Shown: positions 35,531 to 43,914 of the stretch, in pieces
Layout: each line of letters starts with the position of its first letter
How positions within the stretch are numbered: the stretch's first letter is position 1
Source: an uncultured Bacteroidales bacterium
Lineage (GTDB): Bacteria; Bacteroidota; Bacteroidia; Bacteroidales; Paludibacteraceae
Assembly (NCBI GenBank): GCA_902782665.1
Contig: CACZOA010000009.1
Location: forward strand, 90,937 to 154,936
DNA: 64,000 nucleotides
Direction of reading: 5' to 3'
Translations under genes and position numbers: made by a program
Notes under the pieces: generated by a model
The model's database searches: none
What the model was told of the DNA's origin: nothing
Seen by the model: only the letters and a program-made list of their open reading frames with translations

Positions 35531-37822
35531 CTATCGGCGTAATACTTTTGCTGCTTCCACCATGTTTCTCAACGAGGCTTCAGTCTCAGCCCATCCACGC
35601 GTTTTAAGTCCACAATCTGGATTTACCCATAGTTGCGACGGTGCGATCACTTGCGCTGCTTTACGCATCAATGCCACCATCTCATCTACAGACGGAACTC
35701 GTGGAGAATGGATGTCGTAAACACCTGGACCGATTTCGTTAGGATATTTAAACTTTACAAATGATTCAAGCAATTCCATCTGGCTTCGTGCACACTCTAT
35801 CGTTATCACGTCTGCGTCCATCAAAGCGATGTGTTCTATTATATCGTTGAACTCACAGTAGCACATGTGTGTGTGTATCTGTGTCTCATCTTTCACTCCT
35901 GAAGCTGAGATACGGAACGACTCCACTGCATTGTCGAGATATGCCTTGCGGTCACTTTTTCTTAGTGGCAAGCCCTCACGTACTGCAGGCTCATCTATCT
36001 GGATCACCTTTATACCTGCCTTCTCTAGATCGACAACTTCGTCGCGGATAGCAAGCGCGATCTGCTTCATTGTGACTGCTCTTGGCTGGTCGTTACGGAC
36101 AAAACTCCACTGCAATATAGTGACTGGTCCTGTAAGCATTCCCTTTACTGGTTTGTCTGTCAAACTCTGGGCGTATGTTATCCAATCAATTGTCATTGCA
36201 TTAGGGCGATAGACATCTCCATAGATAACTGGCGGTTTCACACAACGGCTTCCATAACTCTGTACCCATCCGTTCTGTGTGAAGGCGAATCCACTCAACT
36301 GCTCACCGAAATACTCCACCATATCATTACGCTCAGCCTCACCGTGAACCAAGACGTCTAATCCGATCTCCTCCTGCTTGCGAATTGTTTTCTCTATCTC
36401 TCCCTTAAGCAATCTGTCGTACTCAGCTCTTGTGATCTCTCCTTTCTTGAATTTGCTACGCCATGAGCGGACCTCCACAGTCTGAGGGAATGATCCGATA
36501 GTTGTAGTTGGGAAAAGAGGAAGGTTCAACACCCTGCGCTGCTCTTTGATTCGCGTCGCAAACGGACTTTTTCTTTGAGAAAACGCAGGAGTTATGCCAG
36601 CGATTCTTTTCTTCACATCCTCATTATTCGTCAAAACTGAAGAACGACGGTTTTCTATGTCGGCGATATTGTTTTTCAAAGCCAACTTTGCTTTTTCAGA
36701 TGGGAAAATGTCAGCAAGATCAGCCAACGTCACCACTTCATTCACTTTCTGGCGAGCGAATGCCATCCATCGTTTCACCTCAGCAGGCAAAGATTTTTCA
36801 TTCTTCTCATTATCCAAATCGAATGGAGAATGAAGCAACGAACAGCTTGTAGAGATGATCACACGATTTTCCCCCAACTGTTTTCTTACATTCTCAATGA
36901 TCTCAAGCGACTGTGCGAAATCATTTTTCCAGATGTTTCTTCCATCAACGACTCCTAAGCTCAACACTGTGTTGCCCTTCAAACGTGCGACAACATCCTT
37001 CCACTGTTGAGGAGCTCGCACAAGATCTATATGCAACACGTCGACATTAAGATCAGTGGCAAGATCTGTATTATCGGCAAGGCTATCGAAATATGTGGCA
37101 AGGATAATCTTCAACTTTGTGGCTTTGGTAATCTCCGCATACACTCTTCGATAAAGATTCTTTATCTCCTCGCTGATGTCTGTGCTAAGAATAGGCTCGT
37201 CGATCTGGACATACTCCGCACCAAGGCTTTCAAGCTGTCTCAAAATCTCCAGATACACAGGCAAAAGTCTATCAATCAAGTCGACGCGATTGAAACCCTT
37301 CTCCTTCTCTTTTCCAAGAAGCAGATAGGTGATAGGTCCGATCAACACAGGTTTTGTCTTGATGCCAAGATCAAGAGCCTCCTTAAACTCCTCGGCTGCC
37401 TTATTGTATACAAGAGTGAACTTCTGATCCTTAGTAAACTCAGGGACAATATAATGATAGTTTGTGTCAAACCACTTAGTCATCTCCATGGCAGTAACGT
37501 CAATTCCATTCTTCTGGAATCCGTGAGCCATAGCAAAATAAAGATCAAGTCTGTCACTTTTCAACGCATTGTAACGCTCAGGAATCGCACCTACACAAAG
37601 AGACAAATCAAGTGTCTGATCATAAAACGAGAAGTCGTTGCTTGGAATCAAATCTATGCCAGCCTCCTTTTGTAGAAGCCAATTACCCTTACGTAGTTCC
37701 GCAGCTGTCTTCAACAATTCCTCTTTAGTGGACTTACCAGCCCAATATGCCTCTTCTACTTTTTTCAATTCGCGGTTGGCACCCACACGTGGATACCCTA
37801 ACACATTAGTTTTTAACGCCAT
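35531..37822 (-). CDS. metE: Cobalamin-independent methionine synthase
   Basis: 763 aa from the ATG at 37822 ([20 protein letters not shown]), close to the E. coli enzyme length. It transfers the methyl group of 5-methyltetrahydropteroyltriglutamate to homocysteine in the cytoplasm. The N-terminal domain has [13 protein letters not shown]. The catalytic C-terminal barrel has [11 protein letters not shown], the zinc-ligand segment [13 protein letters not shown] and the final Cys ligand in [11 protein letters not shown]. An upstream in-frame ATG at 37990 would include the promoter box at 37886-37893, so 37822 is chosen. It is divergent from an Lrp/AsnC regulator, with two copies of TTCGGCAAAAT between them, so regulation by that protein is likely. 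Confidence 0.96.
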   Translation of the reverse strand: MALKTNVLGYPRVGANRELKKVEEAYWAGKSTKEELLKTAAELRKGNWLLQKEAGIDLIPSNDFSFYDQTLDLSLCVGAIPERYNALKSDRLDLYFAMAHGFQKNGIDVTAMEMTKWFDTNYHYIVPEFTKDQKFTLVYNKAAEEFKEALDLGIKTKPVLIGPITYLLLGKEKEKGFNRVDLIDRLLPVYLEILRQLESLGAEYVQIDEPILSTDISEEIKNLYRRVYAEITKATKLKIILATYFDSLADNTDLATDLNVDVLHIDLVRAPQQWKDVVARLKGNTVLSLGVVDGRNIWKNDFAQSLEIIENVRKQLGENRVIISTSCSLLHSPFDLDNEKNEKSLPAEVKRWMAFARQKVNEVVTLADLADIFPSEKAKLALKNNIADIENRRSSVLTNNEDVKKRIAGITPAFSQRKSPFATRIKEQRRVLNLPLFPTTTIGSFPQTVEVRSWRSKFKKGEITRAEYDRLLKGEIEKTIRKQEEIGLDVLVHGEAERNDMVEYFGEQLSGFAFTQNGWVQSYGSRCVKPPVIYGDVYRPNAMTIDWITYAQSLTDKPVKGMLTGPVTILQWSFVRNDQPRAVTMKQIALAIRDEVVDLEKAGIKVIQIDEPAVREGLPLRKSDRKAYLDNAVESFRISASGVKDETQIHTHMCYCEFNDIIEHIALMDADVITIECARSQMELLESFVKFKYPNEIGPGVYDIHSPRVPSVDEMVALMRKAAQVIAPSQLWVNPDCGLKTRGWAETEASLRNMVEAAKVLRR

Positions 37823-37885
37823 ATATCCGATACGATTAAATTCAATTAATAAATCAACCAAACTGTTTTTTTCGCAATTGCAATG

Positions 37886-37893
37886 CAAAGATA
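37886..37893 (-). promoter_or_regulatory. -7 box TATCTTTG of metE
   Basis: TATCTTTG on the minus strand (37893 to 37886). The leader before the ATG at 37822 is about 60 bases, and the box lies inside the longer open frame, which fixes the start. Confidence 0.55.
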
Positions 37894-37929
37894 TGCCGTC
37901 TGTTTTAATCGTAAAAATATTTTGGAAAG

Positions 37930-37993
37930 TTCGGCAAAATATGCTTAATTTGCGGTAATTATCACCAATTACAAGAATATTATTCGGCAAAAT
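37930..37993. promoter_or_regulatory. Paired TTCGGCAAAAT sites between metE and Lrp gene
   Basis: The 11-mer TTCGGCAAAAT occurs at 37930-37940 and 37983-37993, 53 bases apart, which is about five DNA turns. The first lies just upstream of the metE promoter; the second ends 14 bases before the regulator ATG at 38008. Lrp-family octamers bind several phased sites, so these are candidate operators. Confidence 0.5.
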
Positions 37994-38007
37994 TCAGTTT
38001 TAATAAA

Positions 38008-38490
38008 ATGGAAAACAGCTATAAATTAGACGAGACAGACATTCGTATTCTGCGTGAACTACAAAAAAATTCGCAGCTGACAATAAAAGAACTTGCGGCA
38101 AAAGTGCATCTATCACCCTCTCCCACTTTCGAACGACAAAAGCGATTGGAACGAGAAGGATATATCACAAGGTATATGGCGGTAGTAGACGCGAAAAAAG
38201 TCGGCAACGGGATTATGGTATTGTGCAATATCCGTCTGAAGCAGCATTCTGAAGAGATGATACAACAATTTATAGATGCTGTTCAGGACATTGAAGAGAT
38301 CACAGAATGTTTCAACACCAGTGGAGATTACGATTTCTTGATAAAAGTTTACGCTCAAGACATGCACGCATACCAGCAGTTTATGCAGCACAAACTTGGA
38401 GCGATGAGTTGTTTGGGAAGCCTGCATAGCGTCTTTGTCATGAGTGAGACGAAGAACACCCGTGGAGTGCCGATTGTTGTGGAGAAATAA
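38008..38490 (+). CDS. Lrp/AsnC-family transcriptional regulator
   Basis: 160 aa. The N-terminal AsnC helix-turn-helix is at about residues 8-57 (DIRILRELQKNSQLTIKELA, HLSPSPTFERQKRLEREGYI). The C-terminal RAM/ACT-like ligand domain contains the ITECFNTSGDYDFLIKVYAQD segment. Such proteins are amino-acid-responsive octamers. It is transcribed divergently from metE, with two phased TTCGGCAAAAT sites in the shared 185-base region. Control of methionine synthesis, with methionine or another amino acid as effector, is a reasonable inference. Confidence 0.93.
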   Translation: MENSYKLDETDIRILRELQKNSQLTIKELAAKVHLSPSPTFERQKRLEREGYITRYMAVVDAKKVGNGIMVLCNIRLKQHSEEMIQQFIDAVQDIEEITECFNTSGDYDFLIKVYAQDMHAYQQFMQHKLGAMSCLGSLHSVFVMSETKNTRGVPIVVEK

Positions 38491-38614
38491 GCGTTTTCTT
38501 CAACAAAAAGAGGAAAACAATAGCGTTGCGGATGGAACGGTTTTTTGCCTATTCCGAAAATATGGCAATAATTTTGGATTAGAGTGTTTTTTTATCTTTT
38601 TTTGAATATGATAG

Positions 38615-38733
<119 letters not shown>

Positions 38734-38780
38734 ATTACCATCTAAGTCCTTATAAAACATAAAGATTTAACATACAGAAT

Positions 38781-39230
38781 ATGGAAGATTCATTCAAATT
38801 AAATCGCTTCATAGAGGTGCAAGACCATTTTGAAAATTATAACAGAGCTCTTGAAGAGGTAAGGAACAGCAAAAAGGAAGGTCATTGGATATGGTATATA
38901 TTTCCACAGATGGCAGGGTTAGGCCACAGCCATAATTCAAATTATTATGGGATAAAATCACTTCTTGAAGCGAAAGCCTATCTGGAAGAAGAGACACTCC
39001 GCAAAAGGCTTTACGAAATAACCAATGCCTTATATAACCAAGGCTGTTCGAATCCGGAATCAATTTTTGGAGGAATAGATGCAATGAAAGTGTGTTCTTG
39101 TATGACATTGTTTGAAATCGTTTCTCCTTCCGACATCTTCTCTTCTGTTCTTGAAAATATGTACAAAGGTAAAAGATGTGAGAGGACTCTAGCAATTGTC
39201 AAAAAAGAACTCGACTACTATAAGGCTTGA
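38781..39230 (+). CDS. DUF1810 family protein
   Basis: 149 aa. It matches the DUF1810 pattern (FIEVQDHFENYNRALEEVR, HWIWYIFPQMAGLG, SIFGGIDAMKVCSCMTLFE, KGKRCERTLAIVK). Family members have a calpastatin-like annotation in some databases but no established biochemical role. No signal peptide. It is a single gene convergent with the esterase gene, sharing the hairpin at 39336-39363 as terminator. Confidence 0.88.
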   Translation: MEDSFKLNRFIEVQDHFENYNRALEEVRNSKKEGHWIWYIFPQMAGLGHSHNSNYYGIKSLLEAKAYLEEETLRKRLYEITNALYNQGCSNPESIFGGIDAMKVCSCMTLFEIVSPSDIFSSVLENMYKGKRCERTLAIVKKELDYYKA

Positions 39231-39325
39231 ATCCACATTCAAACGTAATGGGATAGTTGCGTATCAAGACAGTCCATGGTTTGCAATCGTCGCAGACGGT
39301 TGGCTACTGTGGTCTAATTTATTTT

Positions 39326-39363
39326 AAAATAAAAAAGCTTGCCCCGGACTATGAGGGCAAGCT
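39326..39363 (-). terminator. Terminator of esterase gene
   Basis: 9-bp stem AGCTTGCCC / GGGCAAGCT (39336-39344, 39355-39363) with a T-rich tail on the minus strand and A-rich flank on the other, so it may serve both convergent genes. Confidence 0.8.
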
Positions 39364-39381
39364 AAAAATTAGTAAATCAAT

Positions 39382-41166
39382 TTATCTAATTACCATTACT
39401 TTCTTCACTACGACAGCATCATCTGTAGTCACCTCAACGAAATAGTAACCTGACGACAAATTAGAGACATCCACCGTCTTCTTATCTGACACTATCACTT
39501 CAACTCCAGTCACTGTCATCACACGGATATTCTTGATTGCAGAAGCAGTCTCAACCGTGAATTCGCTGCGGGCAGGATTAGGATAAATCGCAACTGATTT
39601 TGCGTCAAACATTACATCGTTCACATCAGATGGATCTACCTTCTCTCCAGTAAACTCTATGAAATCGAGATTTGTATAATTAGTATTGAAAACAACTCTG
39701 ATGACATGTTTTCCCTTAGTCAACGAAACTTTTGATTTAGACTTAACCATAGTGTATGTGTCCCAATCGGCTGTTTTCTCACCAGACAATGTAGCCAACT
39801 TCGTTCCATCAGCCAACACATCAAAATCAAAGCTGCTGCTTCCGTTAGATGCCGAAGCCTCGATTCCAAACTCAGCGTCTTTCAACACCTCAACTGTATA
39901 TTCAAGCCACTCACCTGAATTTGTATAGCCGATTGCGTAGTCGCCTTTCTTGTTGTCTACGATATCCACACCATCATTTCTATACTCCTTGCCTTCATTC
40001 TTATCGTCTGAATCAGAGAATGCGAATCCGTCACCACCCTCATCATAGTTTTCAGCCTCTATCTTATCTGGCATAACCGGAGCCTTTCCTCCGTATGGAG
40101 TCTGAGGAGCATTGACAGATATCTTTGTCTCCACTTCCATCTCCGAACCATCAGACATTGTAGCCACAGCCTTTACGACATGCTTACCCTGAGTAGCTGT
40201 CCACTCAGTCGACCAAGGTTCAGATGAAAGAGAAGCCAACTCCTCACCGTCAAGAGTGATAACTATCTTTGTAGCCTCAACCTTGCCACCAACCTTTACT
40301 GTGATTGGAAGGATATCTCCATCAGAATATTTTCCACTTGCAGAAGGAGACGAGAAATTAACGCCGCTCGAACCGACTTTTCCACACTCAAGAGAGTAGT
40401 TCTTCACGAAATTCCAGATTTCCCGGCTTGTGTGAAGAGCTCCAGAGTTGTTATGCTCATGGTCACGGCCATTGAATGAGATACGTACGACCTCAGTCTC
40501 ACATTCTCCATCTGTCCAAACCTCCTTTGTACAAGACGGATTGCCGTTTGAATATTTTGTTACGACAGGATCAGACTTACACTTGTTGTGTTCAGCGCAT
40601 TTCTTAACGTAGCTTTCAGATTGATCATAATTCACAACGCTATCACTCGTACCATGCACATGGATTAGAGGAAGAGGTCTGTTAGCTGTGTAACTTGGAG
40701 TACCCATCAAATGTCCAGATACAGGAGCAAAAGCCGCGATTTTATCGGGAAGTTTGTTCATCAAATGGTAAGTAAGCATACCACCCATTGAGAATCCCGA
40801 CATGTAGACGCGAGATTTGTCGATGTTGTACTTTTTAGCCATCTCATCAATAATAGCCGAAATGAAATTGGCATCTTTGTCTCCACTGATGTCCCATGTA
40901 GAGTAGCCTGTTCCACCACCAGGATAAACAACTAGGAAATTAGCCGTGTCGGCAACCGATTCCCACTGTGCCATGTTACGCTGATAGTTAATGTTCTGAT
41001 CCATACCATGACACGAAATAAGCAACGGACGGTTGTCTGTTAATCCACTTGGTGCGTGAACATAAATTTCACGGTTTGAGCCACCAACGTTAATGTACTC
41101 TGTGCCAGCTTGAGCAACCGGCACAATAAGTGCCGAACCAATGATTGAGTAAATAAGTTTTTTCAT
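39382..41166 (-). CDS. Secreted CE1-type esterase with CBM6 and T9SS sorting domain
   Basis: 594 aa from the ATG at 41166, which opens the signal peptide MKKLIYSIIGSALIVPVAQA. Residues ~21-285 are a PHB-depolymerase/feruloyl-esterase-like alpha/beta hydrolase with nucleophile Ser126 in GFSMGG. Residues ~300-390 form an Ig-like linker. Residues ~400-525 are a CBM6 domain (AENYDEGG...SGEWLEYTVEV), binding xylan or beta-glucan. The last ~75 residues (SVAIYPNPARSEFTVETA ... SSGYYFVEVTTD) are a T9SS type A sorting domain, so the enzyme is exported and probably surface-attached. Likely role: removing feruloyl or acetyl groups from plant polysaccharide. A longer in-frame start at 41265 would bury the signal peptide and is rejected. 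Confidence 0.92.
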   Translation of the reverse strand: MKKLIYSIIGSALIVPVAQAGTEYINVGGSNREIYVHAPSGLTDNRPLLISCHGMDQNINYQRNMAQWESVADTANFLVVYPGGGTGYSTWDISGDKDANFISAIIDEMAKKYNIDKSRVYMSGFSMGGMLTYHLMNKLPDKIAAFAPVSGHLMGTPSYTANRPLPLIHVHGTSDSVVNYDQSESYVKKCAEHNKCKSDPVVTKYSNGNPSCTKEVWTDGECETEVVRISFNGRDHEHNNSGALHTSREIWNFVKNYSLECGKVGSSGVNFSSPSASGKYSDGDILPITVKVGGKVEATKIVITLDGEELASLSSEPWSTEWTATQGKHVVKAVATMSDGSEMEVETKISVNAPQTPYGGKAPVMPDKIEAENYDEGGDGFAFSDSDDKNEGKEYRNDGVDIVDNKKGDYAIGYTNSGEWLEYTVEVLKDAEFGIEASASNGSSSFDFDVLADGTKLATLSGEKTADWDTYTMVKSKSKVSLTKGKHVIRVVFNTNYTNLDFIEFTGEKVDPSDVNDVMFDAKSVAIYPNPARSEFTVETASAIKNIRVMTVTGVEVIVSDKKTVDVSNLSSGYYFVEVTTDDAVVVKKVMVIR

Positions 41167-41305
41167 GTTTTTTATGTTATTAGAGTAGTAAGTTTCGAGG
41201 GTAAAATTAATGTAGTTTAACGCAACAAAAAGAATTTGACGTAAAAATTGCATTTTGAGAACCACATTTGACTGTTTTGTCCTAATTATGAAGGATTTTT
41301 AAAAC

Positions 41306-41340
41306 TGTGAAGTGCGAATTTTACAAATCCGCACTTCACA
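41306..41340 (-). terminator. Terminator of vsr-flavodoxin-DUF2461 operon
   Basis: 11-bp stem TGTGAAGTGCG / CGCACTTCACA (41306-41316, 41330-41340). On the minus strand it is followed by GTTTTAAAAATCC. It lies 25 bases beyond the DUF2461 stop. Confidence 0.7.
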
Positions 41341-41365
41341 TTTATATGATATAACTTTCACATTT

Positions 41366-42058
41366 TCAATCTTCATTCCCCTCCTTCACATATTCAATCG
41401 CACGATTGATATAGTCGAGGAATGGTTTTGTTGTCTTAAACTTCTCTGCCACATCATCGGCAAGCGTAGGAGATAAAATCTCTTCTGTCGACGGTTCGCT
41501 ACACAAGCAGAAAACCTTATATTTCACCAAATCTATATATGGTGTAGAGTCGTCATACCCTTTAGGCGGACGCTTCAATTGGAATGTTTTGTCGAGACAG
41601 AAAGATGGATCAACCTTAGTGTCAAGAATCTCCTGGAAATCACCACCACCGTCTACAATATCCTCTCTAAGCACCTTCAATGCCTTTGGATCAATACAAT
41701 AATCTCCGACTGCGAGCATGTGTCCTGTAGGATAAACATCACCTTGCTCTGTTGCGACGTGGAAATAATAACCGCTGTAGCCAGATTTCTTTCCTCCACG
41801 ACAGATATAGCATCCCATGTGAGTCTTGTATGGACTCTTATCTTTGCTAAACCTCACGTCGCGATATATACGGTATGTGCAATCCTTCACCGTCAAACCT
41901 TTGACCGTCGGATCAAATGCCTCAACCTTCGCTATCAACTGCTCCGTGAAATCCTCAAACACTTTTTTTGCCAAAAGGTATTCGTCTTTATGGGCATCAA
42001 ACCACACTTTGTTGTTGTTGGCAGCAAGATTCCTAAGATATTCGAGCACTCTTTTCAT
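41366..42058 (-). CDS. DUF2461 family protein
   Basis: 230 aa. The conserved segments NNNKVWFDAHKDEYLLAKK, RIYRDVRFSKDKSPYKTHMG and YYFHVATEQGDVYPTGHML identify DUF2461 (TIGR02453), a family without assigned biochemical function. There is one base between the flavodoxin gene stop and this start, so the genes are translationally coupled. It is the last gene of a three-gene operon. Confidence 0.9.
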   Translation of the reverse strand: MKRVLEYLRNLAANNNKVWFDAHKDEYLLAKKVFEDFTEQLIAKVEAFDPTVKGLTVKDCTYRIYRDVRFSKDKSPYKTHMGCYICRGGKKSGYSGYYFHVATEQGDVYPTGHMLAVGDYCIDPKALKVLREDIVDGGGDFQEILDTKVDPSFCLDKTFQLKRPPKGYDDSTPYIDLVKYKVFCLCSEPSTEEILSPTLADDVAEKFKTTKPFLDYINRAIEYVKEGNED

Positions 42059-42059
42059 A

Positions 42060-42905
42060 TCATCTCACCACTTTTGTGAACTCTGGGCCTACACCATCCT
42101 CGTTGCTCACGATCACATAAACCTCCGATCGAGCAGGTTTACCATCTTGGTCTTTACTGTCTGTGACATAACAATATTCAGTGCCATTCTTGACGGTGCG
42201 GCTAGAGACCAACACAGGCGTACCAAGTGGGAAAATATAGTCGCCACAAGCAGCGTCGAAAATAGACTTTTCCTCATCATTCAGACTTCTCTTCATTCCA
42301 AATGGTGGAATTTCCTCCACTGTTCCTGGTTTAATTCCGCTTCGGATAAGAAACTCATTTATCTCTTCCTCAGCCTTATCTATACGAACAGAACGAATTC
42401 CGAAACCATCCAAAATATTCACACTGGGAGCCATTCTCCTAAGTGCAGCAACACTCGTCTCCAATCCTCCACTACCGAATGTGCAGAAAGGAATCACCGT
42501 CTTTCCCCTCAAATCAAATCTCATAAACCATGCTTCAACAGGACGAGCAGCAACGCCAAACCATATAGGATATCCAAGATAAACAGTATCATATTCAGCA
42601 ACATCTACATTCATAGGCTTAATCAACTGAGGTTTTTCATTCCTCTCCATCTCCTTCTGACATCTCTCTATTGTCTCTGTGAAAGAGCCATTGTACGGCT
42701 CGACTGGCACAATCGAATCCAGATCCGCAGAAGTGGCTTCTGCGAACAATTTTGCAACCTTCTCCGTCACATGAGTCTGCGAATAATACAAAACAAGAGA
42801 TTTTGTATAGCGTCTTTGGCTACACTTCACCTCCGTAGGTTTCTGCTGATTTCCACATCCTACGAGAGATAACGCCACCAGAATTGCAAATAATGTTTTT
42901 TTCAT
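42060..42905 (-). CDS. Flavodoxin-like lipoprotein
   Basis: 281 aa. The lipoprotein signal peptide has lipobox SLVGC (Cys17). The flavodoxin fold follows: FMN phosphate loop LVLYYSQTHVTEKVAKLFA, then YDTVYLGYPIWFGVAARPVEAW and IPFCTFGSGG. A C-terminal ~100-residue extension continues past the flavodoxin core. Membrane-anchored periplasmic flavodoxin-like proteins of this type occur in Bacteroidetes as putative NAD(P)H- or quinone-linked electron carriers; the partner is unknown. It lies 13 bases after the Vsr gene and one base before the DUF2461 gene. Confidence 0.88.
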   Translation of the reverse strand: MKKTLFAILVALSLVGCGNQQKPTEVKCSQRRYTKSLVLYYSQTHVTEKVAKLFAEATSADLDSIVPVEPYNGSFTETIERCQKEMERNEKPQLIKPMNVDVAEYDTVYLGYPIWFGVAARPVEAWFMRFDLRGKTVIPFCTFGSGGLETSVAALRRMAPSVNILDGFGIRSVRIDKAEEEINEFLIRSGIKPGTVEEIPPFGMKRSLNDEEKSIFDAACGDYIFPLGTPVLVSSRTVKNGTEYCYVTDSKDQDGKPARSEVYVIVSNEDGVGPEFTKVVR

Positions 42906-42918
42906 ATATTGTTATGTT

Positions 42919-43470
42919 TCATTTCTTTTCGTAATCAAACGACTCCTCCGCCACCATCGCCATCTCCTCTTCAGGTTCAAAATCATACCTCTTGGGCAGA
43001 CGGTAGGAATCAAGAATAATGGAGTTGATTTTGTGCGACAATGCCATCAGTGTCTGAAGCTGTTGCTCCCTGCCCTTCAACTGGCATTCCCACACTGTCA
43101 ACACATGCCAGCCAGCCCTCTTATAACGCATGACGTTAACATAGTCTCGCTGCATATTGCGTGTGATTTTCTGAATCCAGAAATCTGTGCGAGTTTTGGG
43201 TATCCGACAGCACTTGCTATCGACAACATCCTCATTCTCACCTCTGTATACAAGATTATGACCATGCCAAAAACAACCGTTGATGAAAATCACTGTCTTA
43301 TACTTTTTCATCACGATATCTGGAGAACCAGGTAGACCCTTTACATAAAGTCTGTATCTAAACCCCTCAGCCCATAACCATTTCCGCACGACGACTTCGG
43401 GCTTCGTATCTTTGGCCCGTATATGCGACATACATTTATGACGCTGTTCAGGCGTGAGTTTATCCGACAT
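42919..43470 (-). CDS. vsr: Very short patch repair (Vsr) endonuclease
   Basis: 183 aa from the ATG at 43470 (MSDKLTPEQRHKCMSHIRAK). It nicks DNA at T:G mismatches arising from deaminated 5-methylcytosine. Hallmarks: the catalytic Asp in GLPGSPDIV, FINGCFWHGH with zinc and catalytic residues, and the final KRAGWHVLTVWEC strand. An in-frame ATG at 43521 would add 17 residues and is closer to the -7 box at 43535-43542, so it is possible. Vsr genes usually adjoin a cytosine methylase; none is in this neighbourhood. Confidence 0.92.
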   Translation of the reverse strand: MSDKLTPEQRHKCMSHIRAKDTKPEVVVRKWLWAEGFRYRLYVKGLPGSPDIVMKKYKTVIFINGCFWHGHNLVYRGENEDVVDSKCCRIPKTRTDFWIQKITRNMQRDYVNVMRYKRAGWHVLTVWECQLKGREQQLQTLMALSHKINSIILDSYRLPKRYDFEPEEEMAMVAEESFDYEKK

Positions 43471-43534
43471 TGACCATTTCCTTTTACTGGAATGTATGGA
43501 CAAAAAAGCCATTTCATTCATACATTCACATATG

Positions 43535-43542
43535 CAAAGTTA
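43535..43542 (-). promoter_or_regulatory. -7 box TAACTTTG of vsr operon
   Basis: TAACTTTG on the minus strand (43542 to 43535), 64 bases before the ATG at 43470 or 13 before the one at 43521. Confidence 0.5.
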
Positions 43543-43876
43543 ATAAGCAAAAACAATTCAAACAAATAAAGACGTAAAAAACAGCAAGAAATGAAGATAT
43601 ATCAAAATGTAAAATCTATTTTTCAGTCACTCAAGTTTCCCCACATTTAGTTTAAATGATTTCAAACAGAAAACAGCATTTATTATAATGCTTGGAAAAA
43701 CCACAAACTAATTTGTTTTTGAAAAACCTAAACGGGAAAAAACAAATAGTAGAAAACTGCATGTTTTCTTACGTTTTATTTTCTGCGTTAGGCTGTTTTC
43801 AATGTCATTTATGACATATTTTCCTGTACCAACAACGGAGTTGTTTTTATATAGGTGTGTTTTCTGTTAATCTTTC
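43543..43876. other. Intergenic region between divergent vsr and pabBC genes
   Basis: No gene. It holds a palindrome ATGTCAT-TT-ATGACAT (43802-43817) and a short AACAAC-GGA-GTTGTT hairpin followed by five T (43831-43848), the latter 29 bases upstream of the pabBC -7 box. The half-site TGTCAT is shared with the 30565-30581 palindrome. The rest is AT-rich without structure I could support. Confidence 0.5.
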
Positions 43877-43884
43877 GTATCTTT
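43877..43884 (+). promoter_or_regulatory. -7 box TATCTTTG of pabBC
   Basis: Matches TAnnTTTG and lies 30 bases before the ATG at 43915. Confidence 0.5.
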
Positions 43885-43914
43885 GCATTGTGAACAAAAA
43901 ATCAGTGATTCGAC

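Noticed and set aside
37007-37675. 222-codon open frame on plus strand
   Set aside because: Antisense to metE, which is intact and full length here.
35531-37990. Longer metE start at 37990
   Set aside because: The extra 56 residues are unlike MetE, and the frame there runs through the -7 box at 37886-37893 and the TTCGGCAAAAT site.
41826-42872. 348-codon open frame on plus strand
   Set aside because: It lies antisense to the DUF2461 and flavodoxin genes, whose proteins have clear family motifs. Its own translation is Ser/Leu/His-rich with no recognisable motif.
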